Source of the DNA: Pelagicoccus mobilis
GTDB lineage: Bacteria; Verrucomicrobiota; Verrucomicrobiia; Opitutales; Opitutaceae
DNA length: 64,000 nt
Reading direction: 5' to 3'
Assembly (NCBI RefSeq): GCF_016595505.1
Contig: NZ_JAENIL010000012.1
Span: forward strand, 1-64,000
Of the stretch, positions 8,720 through 17,053 are shown one piece after another. A model generated the notes under the pieces. That model searched no databases, was not told the DNA's origin, and worked only from the letters and a program-made list of their open reading frames with translations. Position 1 is the stretch's first letter, and each line of letters begins with the position of its first letter. The translations under genes and the position numbers were made by a program.

Positions 8720-9505
8720 TTAGTCTTCTTTTGTGAGTTGGCTCCAATAGCGATGGGGCGCTTCGAGAAAGTTCTTGGTGAACTGCACGTGTTCGAGGTC
8801 CTCGTAACTGCAGGAGGCAAGGTGGTTTTCTTCGAAATTCCAGATTTCAGCCTTTGGAACGCTGAGGATGATGGGGGAGTGGGTGGCGATGATGAACTGG
8901 CAATTTTGCTGGGCCATCTCGTGGAGGAAGAGGGCGAAGGCGAGCTGGCGTTGGGGGGAGAGGGCGGCTTCGGGTTCGTCGATGAGGTAGAGGCCTCCGG
9001 GGTGCACGCGAGATTTGATGAATTCGAGAAACCCTTCGCCATGGGAGAAGTGGTTGAGGTCGCGTCCGTAGCGAGCGTTGATGGCTCGCTTGTTGCCTTC
9101 CATGTAGCCGCGGACTCGGGCGTCGTCTTTGTATTTCTCGATGTAGCCGTCGAAGGTCGACTCGAGCTCCTGGTTGCGGCGGATGAAATTGAAGAAGTCC
9201 TCGGCTCGCAGGAAGAACCCCTTGCCGGTCCGCCGGCTCCAGCCGAGTCGGAGCTGGCTGGCGAGGGGGCGGATCTCGTCGAGCGTGTGGTCCTGATCGA
9301 GGGAGGAATCTCCGACGCTGATCCGTTTGGAGGCGATAGCGAGGGACTCGAGCAGGCTGGACTTGCCGCTGCCGTTCTCGCCGACGAGGAAAAGGACCTC
9401 GCTGTGGATATCTCGTTCGTGGAGGGATGGGAGAAAGGGGAGTGAAAAGGGGAAGTCGTCGGAAGTGTCGGCGATGGGGCAGTGGATGCGTTTGAGAAAA
9501 GGCAT
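8720..9505 (-). CDS. ABC-type/AAA ATPase (COG3910-like)
   Basis: A 261-residue P-loop ATPase with Walker A GENGSGKSS near residue 43, a Walker B/D-loop LYLIDEPEAALSPQRQ, and a switch His in FIIATHSPIIL. The layout is that of small SMC/ABC-like ATPases of the COG3910 type, whose role is poorly known; some occur in defence or DNA-repair settings. I start at ATG 9505 (MPFLKRIHCPIADTS); a longer frame to 9610 exists, but its extra codons translate a REP hairpin and are unlikely to be coding. Confidence 0.78.
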   Translation of the reverse strand: MPFLKRIHCPIADTSDDFPFSLPFLPSLHERDIHSEVLFLVGENGSGKSSLLESLAIASKRISVGDSSLDQDHTLDEIRPLASQLRLGWSRRTGKGFFLRAEDFFNFIRRNQELESTFDGYIEKYKDDARVRGYMEGNKRAINARYGRDLNHFSHGEGFLEFIKSRVHPGGLYLIDEPEAALSPQRQLAFALFLHEMAQQNCQFIIATHSPIILSVPKAEIWNFEENHLASCSYEDLEHVQFTKNFLEAPHRYWSQLTKED

Positions 9506-9531
9506 TGGAATGTGAAGAGTGTCCTGTTGGA

Positions 9532-9556
9532 GTCGCGGCACAAGGCCGCTTCCCAC
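9532..9556 (-). repeat. REP-like hairpin, family C
   Basis: The plus strand reads TCGCGGC, ACAAG, GCCGC, then the foot TTCCCAC. It sits between the divergent ATPase and M3 peptidase genes, so here it lies at 5' rather than 3' ends. Confidence 0.8.
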
Positions 9557-9611
9557 AAAAGAGCGCTTCTCGGTTGTGTTGGTGAAACTCCCGATTAGCG
9601 TGCTCGGCAAT

Positions 9612-11675
9612 ATGAGTTTAGAAGCACACCCCTTTCATAGCCCTGACAAACTGGTCGATTGGGCCTCTCTTACTCCAGACAAGATCGAAGCGGATATCGA
9701 AGCTGCGCTTGTCGAGGGACAGGCGGAAATCGACGCGATTTGCGAGGTTTCTCCTGAGGACGCGACATTCGAAAATACGTTCCTTGCCTTGGAAGCTGCT
9801 GGCGAAACGCTCGGCCGGGCTTGGGGGCGTATCGAGCACCTGACTTCTGTCAAAGATAGCGAGGCTCTACGTGACGCGCACCGCATAATGTTGCCGAAGG
9901 TGACTGAGTACTCGTCTCGTATCCCTCTCAACGCGAAGCTTTGGGCGGCGCTGAAGAGTTTCGCGGAGAAGCCTGCAGCCAGCGAGCTCGAGGGAGTGCA
10001 GAAGCGCTTCTTCGAAGAGACTATGGCGGACTTCCGCCAGGCAGGCGCGGATTTGCCAGCTGACAAGAAGGAGCGTCTGGAGGCTTTGAACAAGGAGCTG
10101 GCGGGCAAGACCAAGAGCTTTTCGGACAACGTTCTCGATTCGACAAATGCCTACGAGTTGCTGATCGAAGACGAGTCTCGTTTGTCCGGCTTGCCGGATT
10201 CGGCGAAGGCGGCGGCTCGTCAGAGCGCCAAGAGCAAGGATCTCGGGACGGATGAAAAGCCTGTATGGAGATTTACCCTACAAGCCCCTTCCTTCTTCCC
10301 AGTTTTGAAATACGCGGACGACGCGGCTTTGAGAAAGGAGATCTATGAGGAGACTTCTTTGATTGGGGCGAAGGACAAGTGGGACAATACCCAGTTGATT
10401 CGCGAGATTCTTAAGTTGCGTCAGGAGAAGGCAGAGCTGCTTGGGAAGACGAACTTCGCGGATCAAGTGCTTCAGCGTCGCATGGCGAAGAGTGGTGGCA
10501 AGGCCTTGGCTTTTGTGGAGGACTTGCACGACAAGGCAAAGCCATTCTTCGATAAGGACTTCGAGGAGCTAGAGTCGTTTGTGGCGGAACAGACGGGGCA
10601 GCCGAAGGACAGGCTGGAACTGGCGGATCTTTCCTACTGGTCCGAGAAGCTGCGTCAGAGCAAATACGACTTTGATGAAGAGGAATTGCGACCTTACTTC
10701 CCGATCGATGGCGTGCTCAGCGGCATGTTTCGAATTGCGGAGCGGATATTCGGTTTGCGGATACAAGACCACGAGGGACCTGAGAATAGCTGGCATGCGG
10801 ATGTGAAGCTCTACGATTTGTTCGATGCGTCGGGCGAGTTGTTGGGCTATTTCTACGCTGATTGGCACCCGCGTGAAGACAAGCGGGGTGGAGCTTGGAT
10901 GAACTTTCTGGATACGGGCGTTCCGCAGGAAGACGGTTCTCGCACGCCGCATGTTGGCTTGATCACGGGGAACATGACGGAACCGGTTGACGGAAAGCCA
11001 GCGCTCTTGTTGCACAACGAAGTCGAAACCGTGTTTCACGAGTTTGGCCACCTGTTGCACCACTTGCTTGGACGGGTAGACATTAAGTCTCTGAACGGGG
11101 TGAATGTGGCTTGGGATTTTGTGGAGCTTCCTTCGCAGATCATGGAGAACTGGTGTTGGAATCGCGAGAGCCTGAACGAGTTTGCCAAGCACTACGAGAC
11201 AGGCGAGCCGATCCCTGACGAGCTATTCGAGAAGATGGTAGCGGCTCGGAATTTCCAAAGCGCGAGTTTTACGATGCGTCAGCTAAGTCTGGGGAAGATG
11301 GATCTCGAAATGCACCTGAACCCAGAACGTTACCTGGAAGGCGATATGGATGAAACCATCCGCGAGGCGTTGACTGGATACACGGCCGAGTGCAAGACGC
11401 TCCCGCGTCCTATCGTACGTCGATTCGGGCATTTGTTTTCAGATCCCGTTGGTTACGCGGCAGCTTACTATTCGTACAAGTGGGCTGAGGTTTTGGATGC
11501 GGATGCGTTTACACGTTTCGAGAAGGAAGGGATCTTCAATGAGGAGACAGGCCGGGCCTTCCGCGAGTGCGTGCTTTCGAAGGGCAATTCCGAAGATCCT
11601 GCGAAACTGTTCCACGACTTCATGGGACGGGAGCCAGACGCGAATGCGTTGCTGGTACGTAGCGGATTGGCTTAG
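9612..11675 (+). CDS. M3 family oligopeptidase (oligopeptidase A-like)
   Basis: A 687-residue cytoplasmic zinc metallopeptidase that trims short peptides, including signal-peptide remnants in family members. The zinc motif HEFGH is at residues 476-480 within VFHEFGHLLHHLLG, with the downstream Glu ligand expected in the ENWCWNRESL region. Length and the C-terminal block SDPVGYAAAYYSYKWAEVLDADAF match OpdA/PrlC. I start at ATG 9612 (MSLEAHPFHS); the frame continues upstream to 9519 but those codons cross a REP element. It is a single gene. Confidence 0.92.
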   Translation: MSLEAHPFHSPDKLVDWASLTPDKIEADIEAALVEGQAEIDAICEVSPEDATFENTFLALEAAGETLGRAWGRIEHLTSVKDSEALRDAHRIMLPKVTEYSSRIPLNAKLWAALKSFAEKPAASELEGVQKRFFEETMADFRQAGADLPADKKERLEALNKELAGKTKSFSDNVLDSTNAYELLIEDESRLSGLPDSAKAAARQSAKSKDLGTDEKPVWRFTLQAPSFFPVLKYADDAALRKEIYEETSLIGAKDKWDNTQLIREILKLRQEKAELLGKTNFADQVLQRRMAKSGGKALAFVEDLHDKAKPFFDKDFEELESFVAEQTGQPKDRLELADLSYWSEKLRQSKYDFDEEELRPYFPIDGVLSGMFRIAERIFGLRIQDHEGPENSWHADVKLYDLFDASGELLGYFYADWHPREDKRGGAWMNFLDTGVPQEDGSRTPHVGLITGNMTEPVDGKPALLLHNEVETVFHEFGHLLHHLLGRVDIKSLNGVNVAWDFVELPSQIMENWCWNRESLNEFAKHYETGEPIPDELFEKMVAARNFQSASFTMRQLSLGKMDLEMHLNPERYLEGDMDETIREALTGYTAECKTLPRPIVRRFGHLFSDPVGYAAAYYSYKWAEVLDADAFTRFEKEGIFNEETGRAFRECVLSKGNSEDPAKLFHDFMGREPDANALLVRSGLA

Positions 11676-11730
11676 AGCGTTGCTTATGGGTTGCCGGGCC
11701 GACACGCGTGGGAGTTAGATCCTGCAGCGC

Positions 11731-11757
11731 GGTCTGCCCGGCGGTCAGACCCTACCT
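11731..11757 (-). repeat. REP-like hairpin, family A
   Basis: Stem GGTCTG/CAGACC, loop CCCGGCGGT, foot CTACCT on the plus strand, so a GTAG head on the minus strand. The stem differs from the commonest copy (GGCGTG/CACGCC) at paired positions. It lies between the convergent M3 peptidase gene and the broken Gfo/Idh gene. Confidence 0.85.
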
Positions 11758-11786
11758 TTTCGAAAAGTTGGCGACTTTCTTAGATA

Positions 11787-12890
11787 CTACTTGTTTGGTT
11801 GAGAAAGCGCTATGGTTCGGCCGCTTTTTGCGCTCTGGATGGCGGCGTCGAGGATTTCCATGACGATCATGTTGTTCTCAAGGGAAGAGAGGCTGTATTT
11901 GGGGAGTTCGAGGCTGCCGTCGATGACTGAACCGAAGAGGGAGAAGGGATCGTTGTAGGGAGCTTGGCGCTCTTCCAGTTCGTAGACTTGTTCGTCGTAG
12001 CCATCGTAGCCTTCTGCGATCCGGACGCGAAGCTGGTGGCGGTTGTCGGAGTAGATGACTCCTTCGAGTCCGTAGATCTCCATGTCCTTTCGGCCGATCG
12101 GCCAGTTCCAAGATGCTTGGATGAGGGCTTGAGATTTGGGGTAGGTGAGGATGATGGTCGCCTCGTCGTCGACCTTGGGGTTGTTCTCCGGCTACAATTG
12201 CTGGGTGATGGCGGTGACGGAAAGGGGGCGCTCTCCGTTGGTGAGCCAGGTCATGAGGTTCGCTCCGTAGCAGCCGAAGTCGGTGATGGCGCCGCCACCG
12301 TTTTCGACTGGGTCGAGCAGCCAGTCGAGAAATTCGCTGTTGATGCCTAGCTTCTTGGGGCCGCGATGGCCGTCGTTGATGATCACTTTCCTTAGGTCAC
12401 CGACTGCTCCCTCTTTCAAGAGTTCGTAGGCCTTATGGTTGGTCGGGTACCAGGTAGTTTCGTAGTTGGTGAGCAGATGGATGCCGTGTTTTTCGGCGAT
12501 GGATTTCATTTGCCGGGCGTGTTCCAGACTGACTGCGAGCGGCTTTTCGACCATGACGTGAATGCCGAGGGGAGCTGCTGTTTGCACGACTTCGAGGTGT
12601 TCACGGATTGAGCCAAACGCGGTCAAGCCGTCGGGGCGGGTCGCGGCGAGCATGCTTGCGAGGTCGTCGTAGACTAGGTCCATGCTGAAGCCGTGCTGCT
12701 TTGAGTAGCGTTGGGCGAGCTCTCGGTTGGGCTCTGAAATTCCGACGATCTCGAATTCGCCGTTTTTGGCACTTTCGAAGATCCAGTGGACGTGGGTGTG
12801 GGTGAGGCCAGCGATGGCTAGCTTGGTAGGGGCGGAGCTACACAGGGACGCGATTAGCAAGAATGCGAAGGCGATCGATGGAGTCTTCAT
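11787..12890 (-). pseudogene. Gfo/Idh/MocA-family oxidoreductase interrupted by one in-frame TAG
   Basis: A secreted Gfo/Idh/MocA-type oxidoreductase. The N terminus has a signal peptide (MKTPSIAFAFLLIASLCSS) followed by a degenerate nucleotide fold (AIAGLTHTHVHWIFES) and the family motif MVEKPLAVSLEHARQM. Translation reaches VTAITQQL and meets TAG at 12192-12194. The same frame then continues PENNPKVDDEATIILTYPKS and IQASWNWPIGRKDMEIYGL, exactly what the family has next, to a stop at 11787-11789. One base change (probably from AAG or CAG) explains the break. It may be a young pseudogene, a sequencing error or a read-through site. Without the stop the product would be about 367 residues. Confidence 0.85.
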
Positions 12891-13114
12891 AGTGGGGTAG
12901 GGGTGAAGGGGACACTTGCGATTCGGTTCGTGTCGCAGTTTGCGACTTCTTGTCCCGTCGGCAAGATTGGAGCTTTTGGTGGAAAAAATCTATTGAGTTG
13001 TAACCCGCTGTCGATAAGGGGGTAGTCTAATTGTCGTACGAAATTTATTTCGCATTCTGGAACTTGGAATGCTCGTTGCTATCTCCAGTACTCAACAACA
13101 CTAAAATCTAAACC

Positions 13115-13801
13115 ATGTTTGCTTTTCTAATTCTCATTGTGCCGACCTTCATCCTCGCTTTCTGGGCGCAGAACAAGGTCAAGTCAGCCTACGGCAAGTA
13201 CGTGCAAGTGCCTTCTAGGGGTAACATTACAGGACGTGAGGCGGCGCTGGCTGTCATGCAGAAGGCCGGGATCTACGACGTGGAAATCGTTCGCGTCGCG
13301 GGCGAGCTGACCGACCACTATGACCCGGTCAACAAGCGCTTGGCGCTCAGCGAGCACAATTACAACGGAACGAGTCTAGCGGCTCTGGGAGTGGCGGCCC
13401 ACGAAGCCGGGCACGCCGTCCAGCACAAGGTCGGCTACTCGATGCTCAAGGCGCGTATGGCCATGATCCCTGTGACGAACTTCGCCGCGAGCTTGATGCC
13501 GTTTATCATGTTCGGGCCGTTCTTCTTGTTCGGAGCGGGCATGGGCGGACTCTTTTTGAAGCTCGGCGTGGCAGCATATCTAGTCATGACCGCCTTTCAC
13601 TTGATCACCTTGCCAGTGGAGTTCGACGCGAGCCGCCGTGCGAAGCAGGAGCTCGTTTCTCTGGGGATTTTAGGGCAGGATGAGCTCGTTGGCGTAAATA
13701 AAACGCTGGATGCTGCAGCCTGGACGTACGTTGCTGCGTTTGTATCTTCGTTAGGCTATCTGATTTACTTGGTCTCGATGCTGGGGGGCAACCGGGACTA
13801 G
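13115..13801 (+). CDS. YugP-like membrane zinc metallopeptidase
   Basis: A 228-residue protein with an N-terminal membrane helix (FLILIVPTFILAFW), a zinc-peptidase motif HEAGH at residues 96-100, and further hydrophobic segments near 130-165 and at the C terminus. This is the COG2738/YugP family; its substrates are not established, and proteolysis at or in the inner membrane is inferred. The gene is flanked by a 220-base noncoding leader in which I see no clear promoter and by a strong terminator at 13875-13909, so it is probably monocistronic. Confidence 0.85.
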   Translation: MFAFLILIVPTFILAFWAQNKVKSAYGKYVQVPSRGNITGREAALAVMQKAGIYDVEIVRVAGELTDHYDPVNKRLALSEHNYNGTSLAALGVAAHEAGHAVQHKVGYSMLKARMAMIPVTNFAASLMPFIMFGPFFLFGAGMGGLFLKLGVAAYLVMTAFHLITLPVEFDASRRAKQELVSLGILGQDELVGVNKTLDAAAWTYVAAFVSSLGYLIYLVSMLGGNRD

Positions 13802-13874
13802 GGACAAACAACATAAAGTATTTTTGCTAAGCTGACCTAGATCGCTTAGCAGGAGGGAAGAGAAACAGAGGAGG

Positions 13875-13909
13875 GAGCCGTCTCGCAAGAGGCGGCTCTT
13901 TTCTGTTTT
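13875..13909 (+). terminator. intrinsic terminator
   Basis: Stem GAGCCGTCTC/GAGGCGGCTC with one wobble pair, a GCAA tetraloop, then TTTTCTGTTTT. It ends the YugP-like gene. A smaller 7-bp stem (GCTAAGC/GCTTAGC) lies about 25 bases upstream. Confidence 0.85.
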
Positions 13910-13914
13910 GGGCC

Positions 13915-14745
13915 TTAACCTTTCGCCAGCTCTACGGCGGCTCGTTCGGGGGTCGTTTGCGGGTCGATGATTTCTATTCCCGGAAGGGCTCTCTGGAGTT
14001 CGAAAATGACGCTGGCCCGGTAGAGCGTATCGGCTTTGAGAATACCTCCGGATAGGGCGAGTTTGGGATTTGGTTCGGATTTCGAAAATTCGAGGAATAC
14101 GAGGCGGGCAAGCTTGGCGATGTGCTCCGCTTCGATTCGGAGGATATCGAGCGCTTTTAGGTCTCCTTCGCTGGCGAGTTCTATGACTCTGGGGGCGAGA
14201 GCGGCGATGGATTCTCGAGCGTCGGTAGAGAGGAGGAGTTTATTGTCGATCGCTCTTCGTCCGATCGCGTATCCACTTCCTGGATCGTCGTAATGGAAAT
14301 TTCTCCCGCTTGCTCGGAACGACTTGCCGTTTGCGTCTCTGGCGTAGCAAGCGGAGCCGGTGCCGCCGATGAGGATCATGCCGGGGGCGCCTTGGAAGGC
14401 GGCATGGTGAGCGATGGCGAGGTCGTGGGTGAGTATCAGCCGCGCGCTCTCCAGGGCAGGGATGGCGCTGATGAGCTCGTAGCGGAGGGCTTCGCGGTCT
14501 TCCTCGCTCGCGACTCCGGCGATGCCGAGGCAAAGGGTTGTGTTCTCGTTGAAGCTGACCTGAGTGCCTTCGATGGCGTCGAGGATGCTGTTGGCAGCTT
14601 TGGAGAAGCCGATGTTGTTGGGGTTTGAGCCGGAGGAGACGCCCGAGCCGAGGACATTGCCATTTTCGTCCATGGCGGTCGCTCGAGTGCGAGTGCCACC
14701 GCCGTCCACGCCGATGTAAAGGTTAGCGGATGTTGTGGGATTCAT
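13915..14745 (-). CDS. BadF/BadG-type ATPase, N-acetylglucosamine kinase-like
   Basis: A 276-residue ASKHA-fold sugar-kinase-like protein. The phosphate-1 loop is YIGVDGGGTRTRA near the N terminus, and a second phosphate motif is ILIGGTGSACYARD; GRNFHYDDPGSGYAIGRRAI resembles the sugar-binding region of GlcNAc kinases. The likely reaction is ATP-dependent phosphorylation of an amino sugar, possibly in wall recycling, but the substrate is inferred. I choose ATG 14745 (MNPTTSANLYIGVDGG), because the extra N-terminal residues of the longer frame are unlike the family. It is the last gene of a long minus-strand block. Confidence 0.75.
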   Translation of the reverse strand: MNPTTSANLYIGVDGGGTRTRATAMDENGNVLGSGVSSGSNPNNIGFSKAANSILDAIEGTQVSFNENTTLCLGIAGVASEEDREALRYELISAIPALESARLILTHDLAIAHHAAFQGAPGMILIGGTGSACYARDANGKSFRASGRNFHYDDPGSGYAIGRRAIDNKLLLSTDARESIAALAPRVIELASEGDLKALDILRIEAEHIAKLARLVFLEFSKSEPNPKLALSGGILKADTLYRASVIFELQRALPGIEIIDPQTTPERAAVELAKG

Positions 14746-14836
14746 AGAGTGGGATGGTGGGACTCTATGGGGGTGGACTGGGGAATCCACACTTTTTTAT
14801 TTGGAGGTGGGAGAGTTTGTATGGATTTGGCTCTGC

Positions 14837-14863
14837 GGCTCGCCGGGCCGTCGAGCCCTACCT
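14837..14863 (-). repeat. REP-like hairpin, family A
   Basis: Stem GGCTCG/CGAGCC, loop CCGGGCCGT, foot CTACCT. Compared with other family A copies both arms have changed together. It lies seven bases beyond the ispG stop. Confidence 0.85.
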
Positions 14864-14869
14864 GGGGCG

Positions 14870-16987
14870 CTACGAAATTGCTACTGGTTTGGGGTCGACC
14901 CACTTGCCGTGGTCGCGGATGAGGTCGATGAGGCGTTCGTCGGCTTCGGCTTGCGGGATATTGTATTTCACGCATTCCTTTCCGACATAGAGATTGATTT
15001 TTCCGGGGGCTCCGCCGACGTATCCAAAATCCGCGTCTGCCATTTCGCCGGGGCCGTTGACGATACAGCCCATGATGGCGATCTTCACGCCTTTTAGGTG
15101 ACCGGTCTTTTCGCGGATACGTTGGGTGGTGCTTTGCAGATCGAAAAGGGTGCGTCCGCAGCTGGGGCAGGCGACGAATTCTGTTTTGGTGATGCGAGAG
15201 CCGGCGCCTTGCAGGACGTTGTAGGCGAGTCGAGTGGAGCGGACGAGGTCGTTGTCTGACTCGACGCTGATCATGTCGCCAAGGCCGTCACAGAGAAGGG
15301 ATCCAGTGAGGATGGAGGCGTCGAGCAGGTTGGAGAGGAAGGTCCCTGGTTCTGGGGTCTGCGCTCCGGGGAAGTTGCGGATCCAGAGGGGGGCTTGATT
15401 TTTCCACTGCTTGAGGCGATCGGCGAGTAGGCGGTATTGGCCGATGACGTGTTTGGGGGCGGGCGCGGGGAGGCGGGAGTGGAGGGTGACGATGAGGTTT
15501 GCTTCCGGCTCGGAGAGGATGCCGTCTGCTACCGTTGGCGATACGCCGATGATGGGGCGGATTTTGAACTGGGAGCAGAGGTGGACGAATTGCTTGTAGT
15601 CGTTGTAGTCCTCGTCTCCGAAATCTCTCAGGATCGCGAGTGGGAAAGGTTGATGCGGGAGGGCGAGCGATACCTCGTCGAGGGGGAGTTGCGGGTTGAG
15701 CTCGACGACGATGAATTCGGCTGCCCCTTTGATGCCTTCGCAGAGTTCGGTGAGTTTTTCGAGGTCCGCGATTGTGTTGGCTTTGAGCAGGATGCCTTCC
15801 AGTTTGGAATCGCCCAGCTTGGGGCGAGAGGTTTTGGCCTCGGCCGCGATTGTCACGTATTCGGATATCGGATGCGTGACGGGGGTGATGACGGTGGGGG
15901 GCTCTTCGAAGCCGAGCTTAGTTGAGTCGCTGAGTTGGACGGTTGTAATTTGGCGTCTCTCGAAGTGATAGGGGTCGATGGAATCGATTGTGGGGGTACC
16001 GGGGGCCGGAGTTTGGGGATCCTCTGGGATCGGGTTGTGGGGATCGAGAGTGTCGGTGATGAGGGACTTGCGCTCCGCCCGGCGGTCGGACTCTACCTGC
16101 CATTGCTTTTCGATCTTTTGTGCAAGCGCTCGAGCGACGGGGATTTCGTAGACAGGGTCTTCGGTGAGGGAGACGCGGATGGTGTCTCCGAGGCCGTCCA
16201 TGAGGAGGCTGCCGATGCCGATGGCGGACTTGATGCGGCCGTCTTCGCCGTCGCCTGCCTCGGTGACTCCGAGGTGAAGCGGATAATGCATGTCCTCTTT
16301 GTCCATATGTTCCACGAGCAAGCGATAGGCCTCGATCATGACCTTGGGGTTGCTCGCTTTCATGGAGAGAATCATGTCGTAGTAGCTGTGCGACTGGGCG
16401 ATGCGGAGAAACTCGAGGGCGGACTCGACCATGCCGAGCGGAGTGTCTCCGTAGCGGTTCATGATGCGGTCGGAGAGGGAGCCGTGGTTGGTGCCGATGC
16501 GGAGGGTGCGGCCGAGTTCCTTGGCTCGTTTTACGAGTGGAGAGAAATCGTCGTGAAGGCGTTGGAGTTCGGCGTCGTATTGAGAGTCAGAATACTCGAG
16601 GATTTTAAACTTTTTGGAGTCCGCGTAGTTGCCCGGGTTGACGCGGACCTTCTCGACGTGTTCGACCGCTTCCATGGCTGCGGAAGGGAGGAAATGGATG
16701 TCGGCGACGAGGGGAATGTGGCCAAACCCTGCGGCGGTAAAGTCGGCTCGGATGTCCTTGAGGGCTTGGGCTGCCTTTTTGTTGGGAGCTGTGACGCGGA
16801 CGATTTCGCAGCCGGATTCTGCGAGGGCGATCGACTGTTTGACGGTGTCGTCGACGTTTTGCGTGAGCGTCGTCGTCATCGACTGGATACGGATCGGGTT
16901 GGCGCCGCCGACTCCTACGGAGCCGACTTTAACTTCGCGACTGACGCGACGGAGGGTTGCGAAACGGGAGGAACAGTAGGAGCTCAT
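14870..16987 (-). CDS. ispG: 4-hydroxy-3-methylbut-2-enyl diphosphate synthase IspG, long form
   Basis: Catalyses the penultimate MEP-pathway step, reducing MEcPP to HMBPP with a 4Fe-4S cluster. At 705 residues it is the long form with an extra middle domain, as in chlamydiae and plants. The N-terminal barrel is clear (ANPIRIQSMTTTLTQNVDDT, RVNPGNYADSKKF). Cluster ligands are Cys607 and Cys610 (CPSCGRTLFDLQ) and Cys641 (IMGCIVNGPGE). A family A repeat-like segment lies in frame near residues 297-305, in the linker before the middle domain. The TAG stop at 14870 lies in a GTAG motif. It is downstream of uppS, cdsA, dxr and rseP on the same strand. Confidence 0.95.
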   Translation of the reverse strand: MSSYCSSRFATLRRVSREVKVGSVGVGGANPIRIQSMTTTLTQNVDDTVKQSIALAESGCEIVRVTAPNKKAAQALKDIRADFTAAGFGHIPLVADIHFLPSAAMEAVEHVEKVRVNPGNYADSKKFKILEYSDSQYDAELQRLHDDFSPLVKRAKELGRTLRIGTNHGSLSDRIMNRYGDTPLGMVESALEFLRIAQSHSYYDMILSMKASNPKVMIEAYRLLVEHMDKEDMHYPLHLGVTEAGDGEDGRIKSAIGIGSLLMDGLGDTIRVSLTEDPVYEIPVARALAQKIEKQWQVESDRRAERKSLITDTLDPHNPIPEDPQTPAPGTPTIDSIDPYHFERRQITTVQLSDSTKLGFEEPPTVITPVTHPISEYVTIAAEAKTSRPKLGDSKLEGILLKANTIADLEKLTELCEGIKGAAEFIVVELNPQLPLDEVSLALPHQPFPLAILRDFGDEDYNDYKQFVHLCSQFKIRPIIGVSPTVADGILSEPEANLIVTLHSRLPAPAPKHVIGQYRLLADRLKQWKNQAPLWIRNFPGAQTPEPGTFLSNLLDASILTGSLLCDGLGDMISVESDNDLVRSTRLAYNVLQGAGSRITKTEFVACPSCGRTLFDLQSTTQRIREKTGHLKGVKIAIMGCIVNGPGEMADADFGYVGGAPGKINLYVGKECVKYNIPQAEADERLIDLIRDHGKWVDPKPVAIS
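16073..16098 (-). repeat. REP-like hairpin inside ispG, family A (degenerate)
   Basis: Stem TCCG/CGGA around the conserved loop CCCGGCGGT, foot CTCTACCT. It lies in frame within ispG in the Arg/Glu-rich linker ESDRRAERKSL. The match is shorter than for intergenic copies, so insertion is likely but not certain. Confidence 0.5.
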
Positions 16988-17025
16988 TGTTTAAGCACTG
17001 AGTGCACAGGTATCTCTGTTGCTGT

Positions 17026-17052
17026 GGCCGTTAGGGACAACGGCCGCTACCT
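17026..17052 (-). repeat. REP-like hairpin, family E
   Basis: Stem GGCCGTT/AACGGCC around TAGGGAC with the foot GCTACCT. It lies between rseP and ispG, two bases beyond the rseP stop codon. Paired changes (GTT/AAC here, GCT/AGC elsewhere) keep the stem intact. Confidence 0.85.
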
Positions 17053-17053
17053 T

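Noticed and set aside
9519-9611. N-terminal extension of the M3 peptidase
   Set aside because: The codons run through a family C hairpin and the family begins near MSLEAHPF.
14770-14800. Plus-strand terminator GTGGA...TCCAC with T-run
   Set aside because: No plus-strand gene lies upstream of it; the neighbouring genes are on the minus strand, so its role is unclear and it was not listed.
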